NCBI RefSeq assembly: GCF_004519315.1
Contig: NZ_SOZE01000011.1
Coordinates: forward strand, 1 to 64,000
Length of the DNA stretch: 64,000 nucleotides
Direction of reading: 5' to 3'
From: Mucilaginibacter psychrotolerans
GTDB taxonomy: Bacteria; Bacteroidota; Bacteroidia; Sphingobacteriales; Sphingobacteriaceae
Positions 41,721 to 50,514 of the stretch are shown in pieces. The translations under genes were made by a program, and so were the position numbers. The notes under the pieces are model-generated. The model searched no databases and was not told the origin of the DNA. It saw nothing but the letters and a program-made list of their open reading frames with translations. The stretch's first letter is position 1, and each line of letters opens with the position of its first letter.

Positions 41721-42002
41721 TTACCATGTGGGTTCGTATAAAATGGAGTACGCTGCGAGTAACAAATTCAATCTACATTTAGGGCACGTAGCGGTAAAAA
41801 ATATAATGCCCTGTTGCATTTGGCAATATAACAACTTATTGATTTTGAGGGTATCCGTGAGTGGTATGATGACACCACCAACTACAGGCACAAAAGCAGT
41901 ATTCATGAGAAACATTGTACTGATGACAAAAGTGACACCAAATACAAATATGAATTTATACAGGCTGTCAGTTGGCGGTGTAGGTATCATGTTGAAAAGC
42001 AC
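41721..42002 (-). CDS. Possible small membrane protein, doubtful
   Basis: An ORF of 93 codons; the part MIPTPPTDSLYKFIFVFGVTF looks like a small membrane protein with a transmembrane segment, while the second half (KINKLLYCQMQQGIIFFTA) lies within repeat B. It is likely a decayed remnant of the same gene whose fragment underlies repeat A. I rate it as doubtful. Confidence 0.3.
   Translation of the reverse strand: MLFNMIPTPPTDSLYKFIFVFGVTFVISTMFLMNTAFVPVVGGVIIPLTDTLKINKLLYCQMQQGIIFFTATCPKCRLNLLLAAYSILYEPTW
41774..41890. repeat. Imperfect direct repeat B flanking the GNAT pair
   Basis: See copy A at 40243-40367. The two enclose the two-gene GNAT unit. No integrase or transposase is between them. 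Confidence 0.6.
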
Positions 42003-42092
42003 CTAACTTGTCCTTTACAAAAATAAATTACGGTCTATTTTTATCATTCTCAATCATTAGTGCTGGCAAGGAACCCGCTAATTATTAAGAAA

Positions 42093-42346
42093 ATGATCAA
42101 AATTAAGCTCAAACGCCAATTACCTACTACGGCGGTAAACAAAAGTTGGCTGCAAAGATCGTCTCGCTCATCCCCGACGATCATATTCTTTAAGTAGAAG
42201 CATTCACCGGTGGCGCAGCCGTATTATTTGCGAAGCATCCCTTCAGGGCGGAAGTGCTCAACGACCCCAATAAGAAGCTCATGAACTTTTACAGTACCGT
42301 ACAGAACGATTTCGTTGAACTGGAAAAAGAAATCTATCAAATTTAA
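42093..42346 (+). pseudogene. Broken Dam-like DNA adenine methyltransferase
   Basis: From ATG 42093 the frame gives MIKIKLK; one base later a second frame continues TPITYYGGKQKLAAKIVSLI, then has an in-frame TAA near 42192, then VEAFTGGAAVLFAKHPFRAE and LNDPNKKLMNFYSTVQNDF, and stops at 42344-42346. TPITYYGGK and FTGGAAV are the N-terminal and AdoMet-binding motifs of D12-class adenine methyltransferases. A frameshift, an internal stop and loss of the C-terminal two thirds show it is dead. It is probably a remnant of a phage or restriction module. Confidence 0.8.
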
Positions 42347-42804
42347 TTAGTCGATAATTTCTTGAATCAACTTGCAAAGCACGACCGAAATGTTTTAATT
42401 TAAATTAAAAACTTGATAATGAGTGTTTTATGTTAAAAATAAATTATTATTTTATGGAAGTCCTTATTTTTCATACTAACTACAGATTCCAATTGTAACA
42501 TTGTGGTGACAATTGGAGTGGCAAATAATTAAAGCCGGTATCCGTTTCGATTCTATTTTAAAGTAGTTGTTTATGTAAATGAACCATTACCGCAGATTTA
42601 ACACATACTATTCAATAATTACGCAATTTAAATGCTGTTTTTACTACTCAACTTATTTATAATTAGTTATTTACTAAAATAAGCATGATGTATTTATATT
42701 AATCAGTGGCCTTATAATTCGAGCCATTGAAACAAATCTACCGAGTAAAGCCATTCAAATATTAAACGAAATATCCCTGACAAAATTTATTTAATCGCGA
42801 CATC
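42347..42804 (+). other. A/T-rich intergenic region before the lipoprotein operon
   Basis: 458 bases of strongly A/T-rich sequence without a supportable ORF, hairpin or RNA. The promoter of the operon must lie near its right end. Confidence 0.4.
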
Positions 42805-43515
42805 ATGAAAAGATTGTTAATTATTCTCGGCGTTTTATCCAGTCTCACAATTGCATGTACGCATGATGGCGTAGCACCCCAAGGGATAACGGGAGATACA
42901 ACCACTGGGGGAGGCACAATCACTGGGGGAGGCACAACCACTACACCAAGTGATGTCGTTTGCTTTCAAACAGATGTATTGCCGCTTTTTCAAACCTATT
43001 GTGCGAGTGCGGGATGTCACAACGCAACGACTAAAGCCGAAGGCCTTGTATTGATCAGCTATGCTAATATTATGCGGGGTATTAGCGCGAATAACACAAG
43101 TGGAAGCAAATATTACAAGGTGATACAGAACGGTTCGATGCCGCCGAGGAATAAACCACAATTAAGCAGTATACAGGTTACTACCATTGCGAAATGGATA
43201 AATCAGGGAGCTTTGAATAACACCTGTGCCGTAACTGTATGCGATACAACAAAAACAACTTATAACAACGGCATTTCACAACTCTTCGCAACCTATTGCA
43301 ATGGATGCCACGGAGTTTCACCAGGGTCTGGAAATGTTATACTGAGCAATTACGCCAGCGCCAAATCTGCAGGAACCTCAATGAAAACGGCGTTTTTAAA
43401 CGGGATTAATTTCACATCTGCAAATGCCGCCATGAATATGCCGCAATCCGGAAAATTGAGCAGTTGCCAGATAACCCAAATAACCAAATGGATAAACGGT
43501 GGATGCCCACAATAA
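42805..43515 (+). CDS. Cytochrome-c-like lipoprotein with two heme motifs
   Basis: A 236-residue lipoprotein: signal peptide with lipobox LTIAC (Cys18), then a threonine/glycine linker made of a repeated TGGG unit, then two cytochrome-like modules. The first has CASAGCH (CxxxxCH, one residue longer than the canonical motif) near residue 67 and MPPRNKP; the second has CNGCHG (CxxCH) and MNMPQSGKLS. The Met in MPP/MPQ could be the sixth heme ligand. It is the first gene of an operon with a second cytochrome-like lipoprotein, YceI and a beta-barrel. Role in electron transfer at the outer surface of a membrane is inferred. Confidence 0.82.
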   Translation: MKRLLIILGVLSSLTIACTHDGVAPQGITGDTTTGGGTITGGGTTTTPSDVVCFQTDVLPLFQTYCASAGCHNATTKAEGLVLISYANIMRGISANNTSGSKYYKVIQNGSMPPRNKPQLSSIQVTTIAKWINQGALNNTCAVTVCDTTKTTYNNGISQLFATYCNGCHGVSPGSGNVILSNYASAKSAGTSMKTAFLNGINFTSANAAMNMPQSGKLSSCQITQITKWINGGCPQ

Positions 43516-43526
43516 AAACGACAATT

Positions 43527-43889
43527 ATGCGAATTTATATCATTGTTTTTTTCACACTCATCAGTTTAAGCGGTTGTTATTACGACCATGCTAATTTGGT
43601 CTATCCCCAGGTGCCGTGTACAATCACTACAGCAACCTACAGCCAAAATGTTTCAGGCATCATCACTACAAACTGTTCGAGTTGCCATAGCGGAAATGCT
43701 TCCGCCGGTGCGGGAATCAAATTAGACAGCTATACTGCGTTAAAAACGTATGTGAGCAATGGCCAGTTGATGAACTCTATCAATCACACCGGAGGAATAC
43801 CAGTTATGCCGCAAAATGGGCAGAAACTTTCCTCGTGCGATATAAAAACCATCCAAACGTGGATAGATAACGGAACCCTTAACAATTAA
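43527..43889 (+). CDS. Small cytochrome-c-like lipoprotein
   Basis: A 120-residue lipoprotein: MRIYIIVFFTLISLSGC ends in a lipobox cysteine (Cys17), followed by CSSCHS (CxxCH heme motif) and VMPQNGQKLSSCDIKTIQTWIDNG, the same distal motif as in the larger neighbour. I start at 43527 because the signal peptide begins there. It lies between the larger lipoprotein and YceI in the operon. Confidence 0.82.
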   Translation: MRIYIIVFFTLISLSGCYYDHANLVYPQVPCTITTATYSQNVSGIITTNCSSCHSGNASAGAGIKLDSYTALKTYVSNGQLMNSINHTGGIPVMPQNGQKLSSCDIKTIQTWIDNGTLNN

Positions 43890-43893
43890 AATT

Positions 43894-44436
43894 ATGATGA
43901 ACAAAGCGACCCTTGTTTTATTTCTTGTGACCTTCAGCTTCAGTCTACATGCGCAGAAATTGTTTTCAACTAAAACAGGTCAGATCAGATTCAACGCCAG
44001 CAGCCCTCTTGAACAGATCGCGGCGATTAACAACCAGGTCGATAGCAAAATGATCGACAAAACAGGTCAGATCGTATTCAGCGTTTTGATCAAAAGTTTC
44101 AAGTTCGAAAATCAATTAATGGAAGACCATTTTAATGAGAATTATTTGGAAAGTTCCAAAATCCCCAAAGCTGATTTTAAAGGCTTCATTTCCAATATCG
44201 CGAGCGTAAATTTTGCAAAAGACGGTAAATATCCGGCAGTTTTTATTGGCACATTAACCATTCATGGCGTCCAGCAAAAAGTATCAACTACTGGTGATGT
44301 GATCATTGCCGATGGAACCCCGTCAATAAGCGGTGTTTTTAAAATAAAGCTTGCGGACTATGGCATAGTAGGATCGTATATCGGCGGAAAAATAGCGAAC
44401 GAAGCAGAAGTAACCGTTAATTGCAAATATCAATAA
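43894..44436 (+). CDS. YceI-family protein
   Basis: A 180-residue exported protein. A signal peptide (MMNKATLVLFLVTFSFSLHAQ) precedes a YceI lipocalin-like domain with NASSPLEQIAAINNQVDSK, YLESSKIPKADFKGF and GTLTIHGVQQKVSTTG, ending KIANEAEVTVNCKY. YceI proteins bind long isoprenoid chains such as quinone precursors. Position beside cytochrome-like lipoproteins supports an electron-transfer or quinone-related task. An ATG three bases later is an equal start choice. Confidence 0.88.
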   Translation: MMNKATLVLFLVTFSFSLHAQKLFSTKTGQIRFNASSPLEQIAAINNQVDSKMIDKTGQIVFSVLIKSFKFENQLMEDHFNENYLESSKIPKADFKGFISNIASVNFAKDGKYPAVFIGTLTIHGVQQKVSTTGDVIIADGTPSISGVFKIKLADYGIVGSYIGGKIANEAEVTVNCKYQ

Positions 44437-45380
44437 TGGAAACATACAATCACAATAGAAGCAAAAAGTTACTCTGGTGTATTGCTTTATTTAGCATCGC
44501 TTATTTACTTCCACATAGCGCAGTTGCCCAAACAACCGATCTGTTTAAATTACAGGACGAGCAGGACAAAAAGGATGCGAAAGAAAAAACAGATATCACC
44601 ACCTCGATATTCAAATCGACCAGGCTGATCAACGGACAAACAATAGAAAATACGGGCGCTGGTATTTTAGATCTTCGAATATCACATCGGTTTGGTATGG
44701 TAAATACGGGGGCGTATAATTTTTTTGGCCTGGACCAGGCAACCATGCGCCTGGGACTTGATTATGGTATTACTAACAGGCTTGAAGTGGGCATTGGCAG
44801 AAGTACTTTTAATAAGGAATTCGATGGATTTTTTAAGTACCGGATATTGCGGCAGTCAACCGGTAAAACGGAGATGCCCATTTCAATAAGCCTGGCGGAA
44901 ACAGGCGTATGGCGGTCGCTTAAAGATCCCGCTACTACCTACCAGATAAATTATTCAGATCATTTTAGCTTTGCTAGCCAATTGATACTGGCGCGAAAAT
45001 TCAACGACTATTTTTCGTTACAACTGATCCCGACGATGGTACATTATAACATTGTTGCAGATAAGGAGATCAAAAATGATCTGTACTCAATGGGAGTTGG
45101 TTTTCGTGCGCGTTTATCGAGGAGAGTTAACCTCACGGGAGAGTATTATTACCAAATAACCCAGTTAGGGGGATATAAAAACTCTGCATCGGTAGGATTT
45201 GATATCGAGACGGGTGGCCATGTGTTCCAGTTATTTTTCACCAACTCAACAGGTATCAACGAAAGTAGTTTTATTACGCAGACCCAAGGTTTATGGAGTA
45301 ATGGCGGGGTGCATTTTGGTTTTAATATTTCGAGGGTATTTACGGTTGTTAAACCAAAAAACGCCGGGAGAACAAACTAA
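44436..45380 (+). CDS. Outer-membrane beta-barrel protein (DUF5777-type)
   Basis: A 314-residue protein. The start codon overlaps the YceI stop by one base. A basic start and hydrophobic segment (SKKLLWCIALFSIAYLLPHSAVAQ) form a signal peptide; the rest alternates in beta-barrel fashion (LDYGITNRLEVGIGRST, YFSLQLIPTMVHYNIV, RVNLTGEYYYQIT) and ends GVHFGFNISRVFTVV. It matches the DUF5777 barrel proteins that accompany YceI and cytochrome-like proteins. Function unknown; possibly channel or scaffold of the outer-membrane complex. Confidence 0.82.
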   Translation: METYNHNRSKKLLWCIALFSIAYLLPHSAVAQTTDLFKLQDEQDKKDAKEKTDITTSIFKSTRLINGQTIENTGAGILDLRISHRFGMVNTGAYNFFGLDQATMRLGLDYGITNRLEVGIGRSTFNKEFDGFFKYRILRQSTGKTEMPISISLAETGVWRSLKDPATTYQINYSDHFSFASQLILARKFNDYFSLQLIPTMVHYNIVADKEIKNDLYSMGVGFRARLSRRVNLTGEYYYQITQLGGYKNSASVGFDIETGGHVFQLFFTNSTGINESSFITQTQGLWSNGGVHFGFNISRVFTVVKPKNAGRTN

Positions 45381-45387
45381 TATAATC

Positions 45388-45801
45388 ATGAAAAGTAAAA
45401 TTTCATTAATCATTTTCGTTCTTGCCTTTGCGGCAGCAATTGGAGTTTGGTATTATGCATTTAAATATTCGGTAACAAACCACAGAGATGTAGCAAATGA
45501 AAACGCCATTATTGTAAGTGCCTCACAAATCGTTAAGGATTTTCAAACTAATGAAACCAAAGCAAATAAAACCTATTTAAATAAGGTGATCCAATTAAAG
45601 GGAGAAGTACTGAAAAAAGACCAGGACCAAGCCGGGAATTACACCTTAACGCTGAAGAGCGACGATCCGTTTTCAAGTGTTTTCTGTACTTTAAAAAAAG
45701 GAGTCAAATTAAGCAATAAGGACTCGACCATAACCATAAAAGGCGTTTGCGAAGGCTTTTTATCCGATGTTGTATTGAACGACGGTGTAATTGTAAAATA
45801 G
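45388..45801 (+). CDS. OB-fold (tRNA_anti-like) membrane-anchored protein
   Basis: A 137-residue protein: a transmembrane or signal segment (SLIIFVLAFAAAIGVWYY) and an OB-fold-like domain of about 90 residues (YLNKVIQLKGEVLKKDQD, YTLTLKSDDP, ITIKGVCEGFLSDVVLNDGVIV). It fits the tRNA_anti-like family named after its fold, in which nucleic-acid binding is not established. Last gene of the lipoprotein/YceI operon; start at 45388, seven bases after the preceding stop. Confidence 0.78.
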   Translation: MKSKISLIIFVLAFAAAIGVWYYAFKYSVTNHRDVANENAIIVSASQIVKDFQTNETKANKTYLNKVIQLKGEVLKKDQDQAGNYTLTLKSDDPFSSVFCTLKKGVKLSNKDSTITIKGVCEGFLSDVVLNDGVIVK

Positions 45802-46390
45802 CAAGCATCTGCGATTAACACGTTCGTCAGGGGGTCTCTTTCTAAATTAGCCAATGCCGTCTTTATAGCCGGAAGACCTACCGTTATACGCTGGGAGCCC
45901 GAATATTATCGACAAAATCGAATCTAAAATCATGATAAGGTTTATACACATTCTAACCAATACCAGATTATTGATTGATCAAAGTGCTATATTTTATCAG
46001 GGTAACTGGATGCCTTTAGCCGCAAAAGGTGGTTATTTTGACCTACCAGTGCCTGCCGTGGCTGTATAAATTGAATTAATCATTGATGCTTTTTTACAAA
46101 TTATTGCAATTGTATTGGCTGGTGTTAGTGCCCTAATAAACATTTTATTTATCCAAAGTCTGGCTCCAGTATCCCGGCTGGGCTAAGTGGTGGGCTACTC
46201 GTGCTTAAGCAGGCGTTGGTTGCGTAAGAAAGCAACAGGCCTATCGGCGCAAAACCGAAGGTATCGCTACGATAATATCACCTATACCACCAACAAATCC
46301 GGCTAACCCAAGCCCCTCAACCATCTAGCGGCCCACAAGATCCGGCTGCAAATCCTCCCCCCCTAGGCACATTTTCTCTATGAGGGAAAA
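45802..46390 (+). other. Long intergenic stretch, decayed sequence
   Basis: 589 bases before the alpha/beta-hydrolase. An ORF of 45 codons at 45932-46069 (MIRFIHILTNTRLLIDQSAIF) is the only candidate and resembles no family I know. The remainder is low in coding signal, including an A/T-rich part and a G/C-rich part with many CCCC runs (46200-46370). It may be decayed mobile DNA. Confidence 0.3.
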
Positions 46391-46516
46391 ATGTACAAGA
46401 TTGTTGTCTTTTTGTCCATTCCCTTGCTTTGGCTTTCTGCCCATCTTTGTAATGTCAAACAAACAACAAAATTTCAAACTACAAATCATTTATCAATAAC
46501 ATTAAAAACTAAGACC

Positions 46517-47338
46517 ATGAACAAATTCACAGTAAAAGACGGCACAGAGATTTACTTTAAAGACCTGGGACAAGGACAACCTATTTTCTTTCACCACGGA
46601 TGGCCATTATCATCTGATGATTGGGATGCACAAATGATGTTTTTCTTAGAAAAAGGGTTTAGGGTAATTGCACATGACAGGCGCGGGCATGGCCGTTCAA
46701 CACAAACCTTTCAAGGTAACGACATGGATACCTACGCTGCCGATGTGGCTGAATTGGTGGAATTCCTGGATTTGAAAAACGCTATTCACGTTGGCCACTC
46801 TACAGGTGGTGGTGAAGCCATCAGATATGCTGCACAATACGGCAAAGACCGCGTAGCAAAAGTGGTTTTAATTAGCGCCATTACGCCTTATATGATTGCC
46901 GATGATAACAATCCGAACGGGGTACCATTAGCCGTGTTTGATGATATTCGCCACAATACGCAACACAACAGGGCGCAGTTTTACCATGATATCACTTTCC
47001 CGTTCTTTGGCTATAACCGCGACGGTGCCGACATTAAAAAAGGGATTCAGGACAACTGGTGGCGCCAGGGCATGATGGGCGGCATTAAAGCGCAATACGA
47101 TTGTGTGAAGGTGTTTTCTGAAACCGATTTTACAGCCGACTTAAAAAGTGTAACCGTGCCTGTACTGGTACTACATGGCGACGACGACCAGATTGTCCCC
47201 TACCAAACTACTGCTGTTAAAGCTGCCGAACTATTGCAAAACGGTAAATTAATTATCTATCCCGGCTTCCCTCACGGTATGCCAACAACAGAAGCAGCTA
47301 CCATCAACAAAGACATACTGGGGTTCATCAACGCGTAA
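46517..47338 (+). CDS. Alpha/beta-hydrolase, non-heme chloroperoxidase type
   Basis: A 273-residue enzyme. FHHGWPLSSDDWDAQM, the nucleophile elbow GHSTGGG, Asp in VLHGDDDQIVP and His in GFPHGMP form the catalytic triad of the cofactor-free haloperoxidase/esterase group. I start at 46517 (MNKFTVKDG), which gives the usual length of the family; an in-frame upstream start at 46391 would add a signal-like peptide. Activity as haloperoxidase is often an artefact of perhydrolysis; a carboxylesterase role is equally likely. Confidence 0.85.
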   Translation: MNKFTVKDGTEIYFKDLGQGQPIFFHHGWPLSSDDWDAQMMFFLEKGFRVIAHDRRGHGRSTQTFQGNDMDTYAADVAELVEFLDLKNAIHVGHSTGGGEAIRYAAQYGKDRVAKVVLISAITPYMIADDNNPNGVPLAVFDDIRHNTQHNRAQFYHDITFPFFGYNRDGADIKKGIQDNWWRQGMMGGIKAQYDCVKVFSETDFTADLKSVTVPVLVLHGDDDQIVPYQTTAVKAAELLQNGKLIIYPGFPHGMPTTEAATINKDILGFINA

Positions 47339-47369
47339 TGTTGTAAAAAATAAAGCAACGAAATAAGCT

Positions 47370-47411
47370 AAAAAGAGGCAGCCCAATATATTGGTACTGC
47401 CTCTTTTTTTT
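47370..47411 (+). terminator. Rho-independent terminator
   Basis: AAAAAGAGGCAG (47370-47381) pairs with CTGCCTCTTTTT (47397-47408), followed by T residues. The loop holds a second small dyad CCAATATATTGG. It closes the alpha/beta-hydrolase gene. Confidence 0.88.
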
Positions 47412-47675
47412 ATTGAACAGGGAATGCCTGTTGAGTATCGCCGTATAATTTAACAGCCTAAAAGGGACCAGACAGGCGATTTAACTGAAGCTGCTCTTCG
47501 GTAACAAAAAGACGTTGAGACTTGTCCATTTTTCTATCCAGAAAAATCGTGTTTAAATTAATACGAGCCAGGGCTTGTGCGATGAGGCTGTATCATAAAT
47601 AAACCAGGTATTAAACAACAAAACTAAATTTGTCAAGATAGGCTTTGTGCCCTTTGTGCTAAACAATATGCCAAT

Positions 47676-47720
47676 CTTTGCGGACTTTGTGGTTAAAATT
47701 TTACCACAAAGTCCACAAAG
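47676..47720. repeat. CTTTGTGG hairpin repeat
   Basis: GGACTTTGTGGT (47682-47693) and ACCACAAAGTCC (47703-47714) are perfect arms; with one mismatch the pairing extends to 18 bases on each side. A lone CTTTGTG sequence family is common in Bacteroidota. It lies in the 477-base gap between two converging genes; otherwise the gap holds only the terminator and no gene. Confidence 0.65.
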
Positions 47721-47815
47721 GGAGAAACACAAAGAACACAAAGCCAAATTTAATTTTGAGTGAAATGCGTAAAATGTATTTGTGATACAGCTTCGTAAAA
47801 ACCTAAATAAAAAAA

Positions 47816-48175
47816 TTACGCCGGGAATTGCTTTGTTATCACGGTTCTTAAGCGGTCCTGATGCTCATCGCCCCACAGCCCGATAGCCTGGATGAGCGGG
47901 ATGAGTGTTTTGCCAAATTCGGTGAGGTCATATTCCACTTTTGGGGGCATCACCGGGTAAATCTTCCGGGTAACCAGTTCGTGGTCTTCCAGTTCTTTCA
48001 GTTGAATGTTCAACACCCTCCTGGAAACATCGGGTATCTTGCGCTGCAGTTCGCTGGGGCGTTTGTGGCCCTCATGAATAAACCATAATATCCTGATCTT
48101 CCACTTGCCGTAAAGTACTTCGCCAACCAGGTCGAGGCCGCAATGCAGATGGGGTAAGATCTTTCTTTCGTACAT
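47816..48175 (-). CDS. HxlR-family transcriptional regulator
   Basis: A 119-residue winged-helix regulator with the typical MYERKILPHLHCGLDLVGEVLYGKWKIRILWFIHEG and VSRRVLNIQLKELEDHELVTRKIYP. I choose the ATG at 48175 since the upstream extension has no HxlR character. It is divergent from an SDR gene 124 bases away; the gap contains GTAC elements (near 48249, 48268 and 48281) that may be its operator. Family members sense electrophiles through a cysteine near the N-terminus (here Cys12), which fits. Confidence 0.88.
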   Translation of the reverse strand: MYERKILPHLHCGLDLVGEVLYGKWKIRILWFIHEGHKRPSELQRKIPDVSRRVLNIQLKELEDHELVTRKIYPVMPPKVEYDLTEFGKTLIPLIQAIGLWGDEHQDRLRTVITKQFPA

Positions 48176-48299
48176 CAATACAAAGATAGCGCTACCACCC
48201 CATGCGAACAATAGGGATAAATTCCGCCCTATATGAATCGTAAGCCCGTACTTGTTAGGAGTTGATGTACTATCGAAATTTGTACAAAAACACAACCCT

Positions 48300-49094
48300 A
48301 TGAAAAACGAGTTCAATTTCGCTAATGAGTTGGCGGGCAAGATAGCCCTGGTTACAGGTGGCACAAAGGGAGCCGGCAAAGCCATGGCCAACCGCTTACA
48401 GGCAGCCGGTGCAACCGTTATTATTACTGCCAGGAATAAACCGGAGGGAGATGAGGCGCATCTGCATTTTATAGCTGCCGATTTGAGTCGGCCTGAAGCG
48501 GTCAATAAAGTTGTTGCGGAAGTACTCAACAAATTTGGCCGGCTGGATATACTGATCAACAACCTTGGCGGTGCGGATACACCCGGCGGCGGGTTTGCGG
48601 CGTTAAGCAACGAAGACTGGGAAACTGCCATGCGTACAAACCTGCTGGCACCGGTAGGTTTAGACCGCGGTTTCCTGCCGCAAATGTTGCAGCGTGGCAG
48701 TGGCGTAATTATCCATATTGCATCCATTCAGGGCAAACTACCCTTGTTTGACTCTACCCTACCCTATGCGGCGGCAAAGGCGGCCCTGATTAATTACAGC
48801 AAGGGTTTATCGAAAGAAGTGGCGCCTAAAGGCGTGCGGGTGCTCACCGTGTCGCCGGGCTGGATCATGACCGATGCTTCTGAACGCATGATGGAGCGGA
48901 TATCCCAAAGCGCGAACATTACCCTTGATGAAGCGACCAAAAGCGTGATGGATGCTTTAGGCGGCATACCGATGGGCAGGCCCGCACAGCCGGATGAAGT
49001 AGCCGAACTGGTTGGCTTCCTGGTATCGCCAAGGGCGGGCTATTTAACCGGGACCGAATTTGTAATTGACGGCGGAACCATACCAACTATTTAA
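48300..49094 (+). CDS. SDR-family oxidoreductase controlled by HxlR
   Basis: A 264-residue SDR: TGGTKGAG near residues 20-27, NNLGG in place of NNAG, active-site YAAAKAALINYSKG, and a C-terminal GTEFVIDGGTIPTI, the usual last strand. Start at 48300 gives MKNEFNFANELAGKIALVTGG. The gene is divergent from the HxlR regulator and followed by an NTF2-like gene after 18 bases. The NNLGG variant is unusual but seen in this branch. Confidence 0.86.
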   Translation: MKNEFNFANELAGKIALVTGGTKGAGKAMANRLQAAGATVIITARNKPEGDEAHLHFIAADLSRPEAVNKVVAEVLNKFGRLDILINNLGGADTPGGGFAALSNEDWETAMRTNLLAPVGLDRGFLPQMLQRGSGVIIHIASIQGKLPLFDSTLPYAAAKAALINYSKGLSKEVAPKGVRVLTVSPGWIMTDASERMMERISQSANITLDEATKSVMDALGGIPMGRPAQPDEVAELVGFLVSPRAGYLTGTEFVIDGGTIPTI

Positions 49095-49112
49095 CACATC
49101 AATACTAATACC

Positions 49113-49436
49113 ATGAATTTACATAAAACCATTGCGAACCTGGTAGCAGCGCAGAACAATCACGACAGCCAGGCCTACGTAGCCTGTTTTTCGGATGCCG
49201 CCATTGTGCATGATGAGGGTAAAACACATCAGGGCAAAGCCGAGATAAGGCAGTGGATAGCGCGCTCGGACCATGAATATCACACCGAATTGAAGCCGCT
49301 TACCTTTGAGGAAACCGGAGCGAAAAGTTTATTAACCGCAGAGGTATCGGGCGAGTTCCCGGGAAGCCCTGCCGTTCTTCGGTTCCATTTTCAACTGGAA
49401 GAGGGCCTGATCAGTTCATTGCGCATAACCGGGTGA
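49113..49436 (+). CDS. NTF2-like (SnoaL-type) small protein
   Basis: A 107-residue protein with the cone-shaped NTF2-like fold: ANLVAAQNNHDSQAYVACFSDAAIVHDEG followed by GKAEIRQWI and a beta-rich end. SnoaL-type members are ketosteroid-isomerase-like enzymes or carriers. It is co-transcribed with the HxlR-linked SDR, so it may handle the same substrate. Confidence 0.82.
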   Translation: MNLHKTIANLVAAQNNHDSQAYVACFSDAAIVHDEGKTHQGKAEIRQWIARSDHEYHTELKPLTFEETGAKSLLTAEVSGEFPGSPAVLRFHFQLEEGLISSLRITG

Positions 49437-49593
49437 TGCGTATAACGATCAACTGTTTTTTTAAAATGAAGATCTTTAGCCTTAACTTTGAAGCAAATCA
49501 ACTACGCTTGCCTGCCGGACGATGGGTGTGCAGGCAAGTGTATTTTGCATATCGCTTCGGCACACCTTAACTGTAGCGTATCACAAGAAGATT

Positions 49594-50475
49594 ATGAATA
49601 AAAATATTTTTGACACCAACCTTAAAACCATTGGCTTGCTGCAGCTGAATGCCGAAAATCTGGAGTTGATCAATGCTGATGCGTATAAGACTTATATCAA
49701 GGTGATGTATCTGCCCAAAGGATGCAAGGTAAAAGTGGACTTTAGTATTTATGAGACCGATGGCCCCGCACTTTTTTTTATCAGCCCCAACCAGGTGCTG
49801 AGCATTCAGGAGCTATGCTCCGGATCGGGTCATTTCATTTTCTACAACCGCGATTTCTATTGCGTACAGATACATGACGAAGAAGTGGCCTGCGACGGCT
49901 TGTTATTTAATAATATCAACAATATGCCGATGACCGCCGTACCCGGGCATGAGGCTGCCTTTATTGACCACCTTTTTTTGCAGATAGCGCATGAATTTGC
50001 ACTTAAAGACTCCTCGCAGGAGGAAATGCTGCGGACTTATTTAAAACAACTGCTCATTAAATCGACAAGGTTGTGGAAACAGCAGCATCTTGGCGGTGTA
50101 CTCACCGATCAAAACAATGACCCAGATACGTTCAGGCGTTTTTCGCAATTGGTAGATGCGCACTACAAAGAAAAGCATACCGTAGCCGATTATGCCGATC
50201 TGCTGCTGATCGCTCCGAAAACACTTACCCACAAATTTAAAAGGATGAATTTGCCACAACCCAATGAGGTGATCAAAAACCGCATAATATTGGAGGCAAA
50301 AAGGCTTTTGGTGCATACGGCCATGTCTGCTAAAGAGATAGCCTATGAACTGGGGTATGACGACCCCGCTTACTTCAGTCGCTTGTTTTTGATTAAAACC
50401 GGCGAGTCGCCGTCGGGTTTTAAAGCGAAGTACCTTACACAAAACAGCGCAAAGGCGGCTGATCTGGATAGCTGA
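49594..50475 (+). CDS. AraC-family transcriptional regulator
   Basis: A 293-residue regulator. The N-terminal cupin-like part (LNAENLELINADAYKTYIKVMYLP) is followed by a double helix-turn-helix at about residues 190-285 (HTVADYADLLLIAPKTLTHKFKRMN, then MSAKEIAYELGYDDPAYFSRLFLIKTGESPSGF), the AraC signature. Start at 49594 removes an upstream extension that lacks similarity. It is 158 bases after the NTF2-like gene and precedes the metalloprotease-like gene by 39 bases. Confidence 0.9.
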   Translation: MNKNIFDTNLKTIGLLQLNAENLELINADAYKTYIKVMYLPKGCKVKVDFSIYETDGPALFFISPNQVLSIQELCSGSGHFIFYNRDFYCVQIHDEEVACDGLLFNNINNMPMTAVPGHEAAFIDHLFLQIAHEFALKDSSQEEMLRTYLKQLLIKSTRLWKQQHLGGVLTDQNNDPDTFRRFSQLVDAHYKEKHTVADYADLLLIAPKTLTHKFKRMNLPQPNEVIKNRIILEAKRLLVHTAMSAKEIAYELGYDDPAYFSRLFLIKTGESPSGFKAKYLTQNSAKAADLDS

Positions 50476-50514
50476 TCAGCATAAAGCCACTTACCGCCAA
50501 AATAAAACAATCAT

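Noticed and set aside
41502..42006. Overlapping plus-strand ORFs in the region of repeat B
   Set aside because: Three frames open across a decayed region; no consistent protein features.
47553..47747. Minus-strand ORF of 64 codons (MALCSLCFSLCGLCG)
   Set aside because: It translates the CTTTGTGG hairpin repeat; cysteine-rich reading is an artefact.
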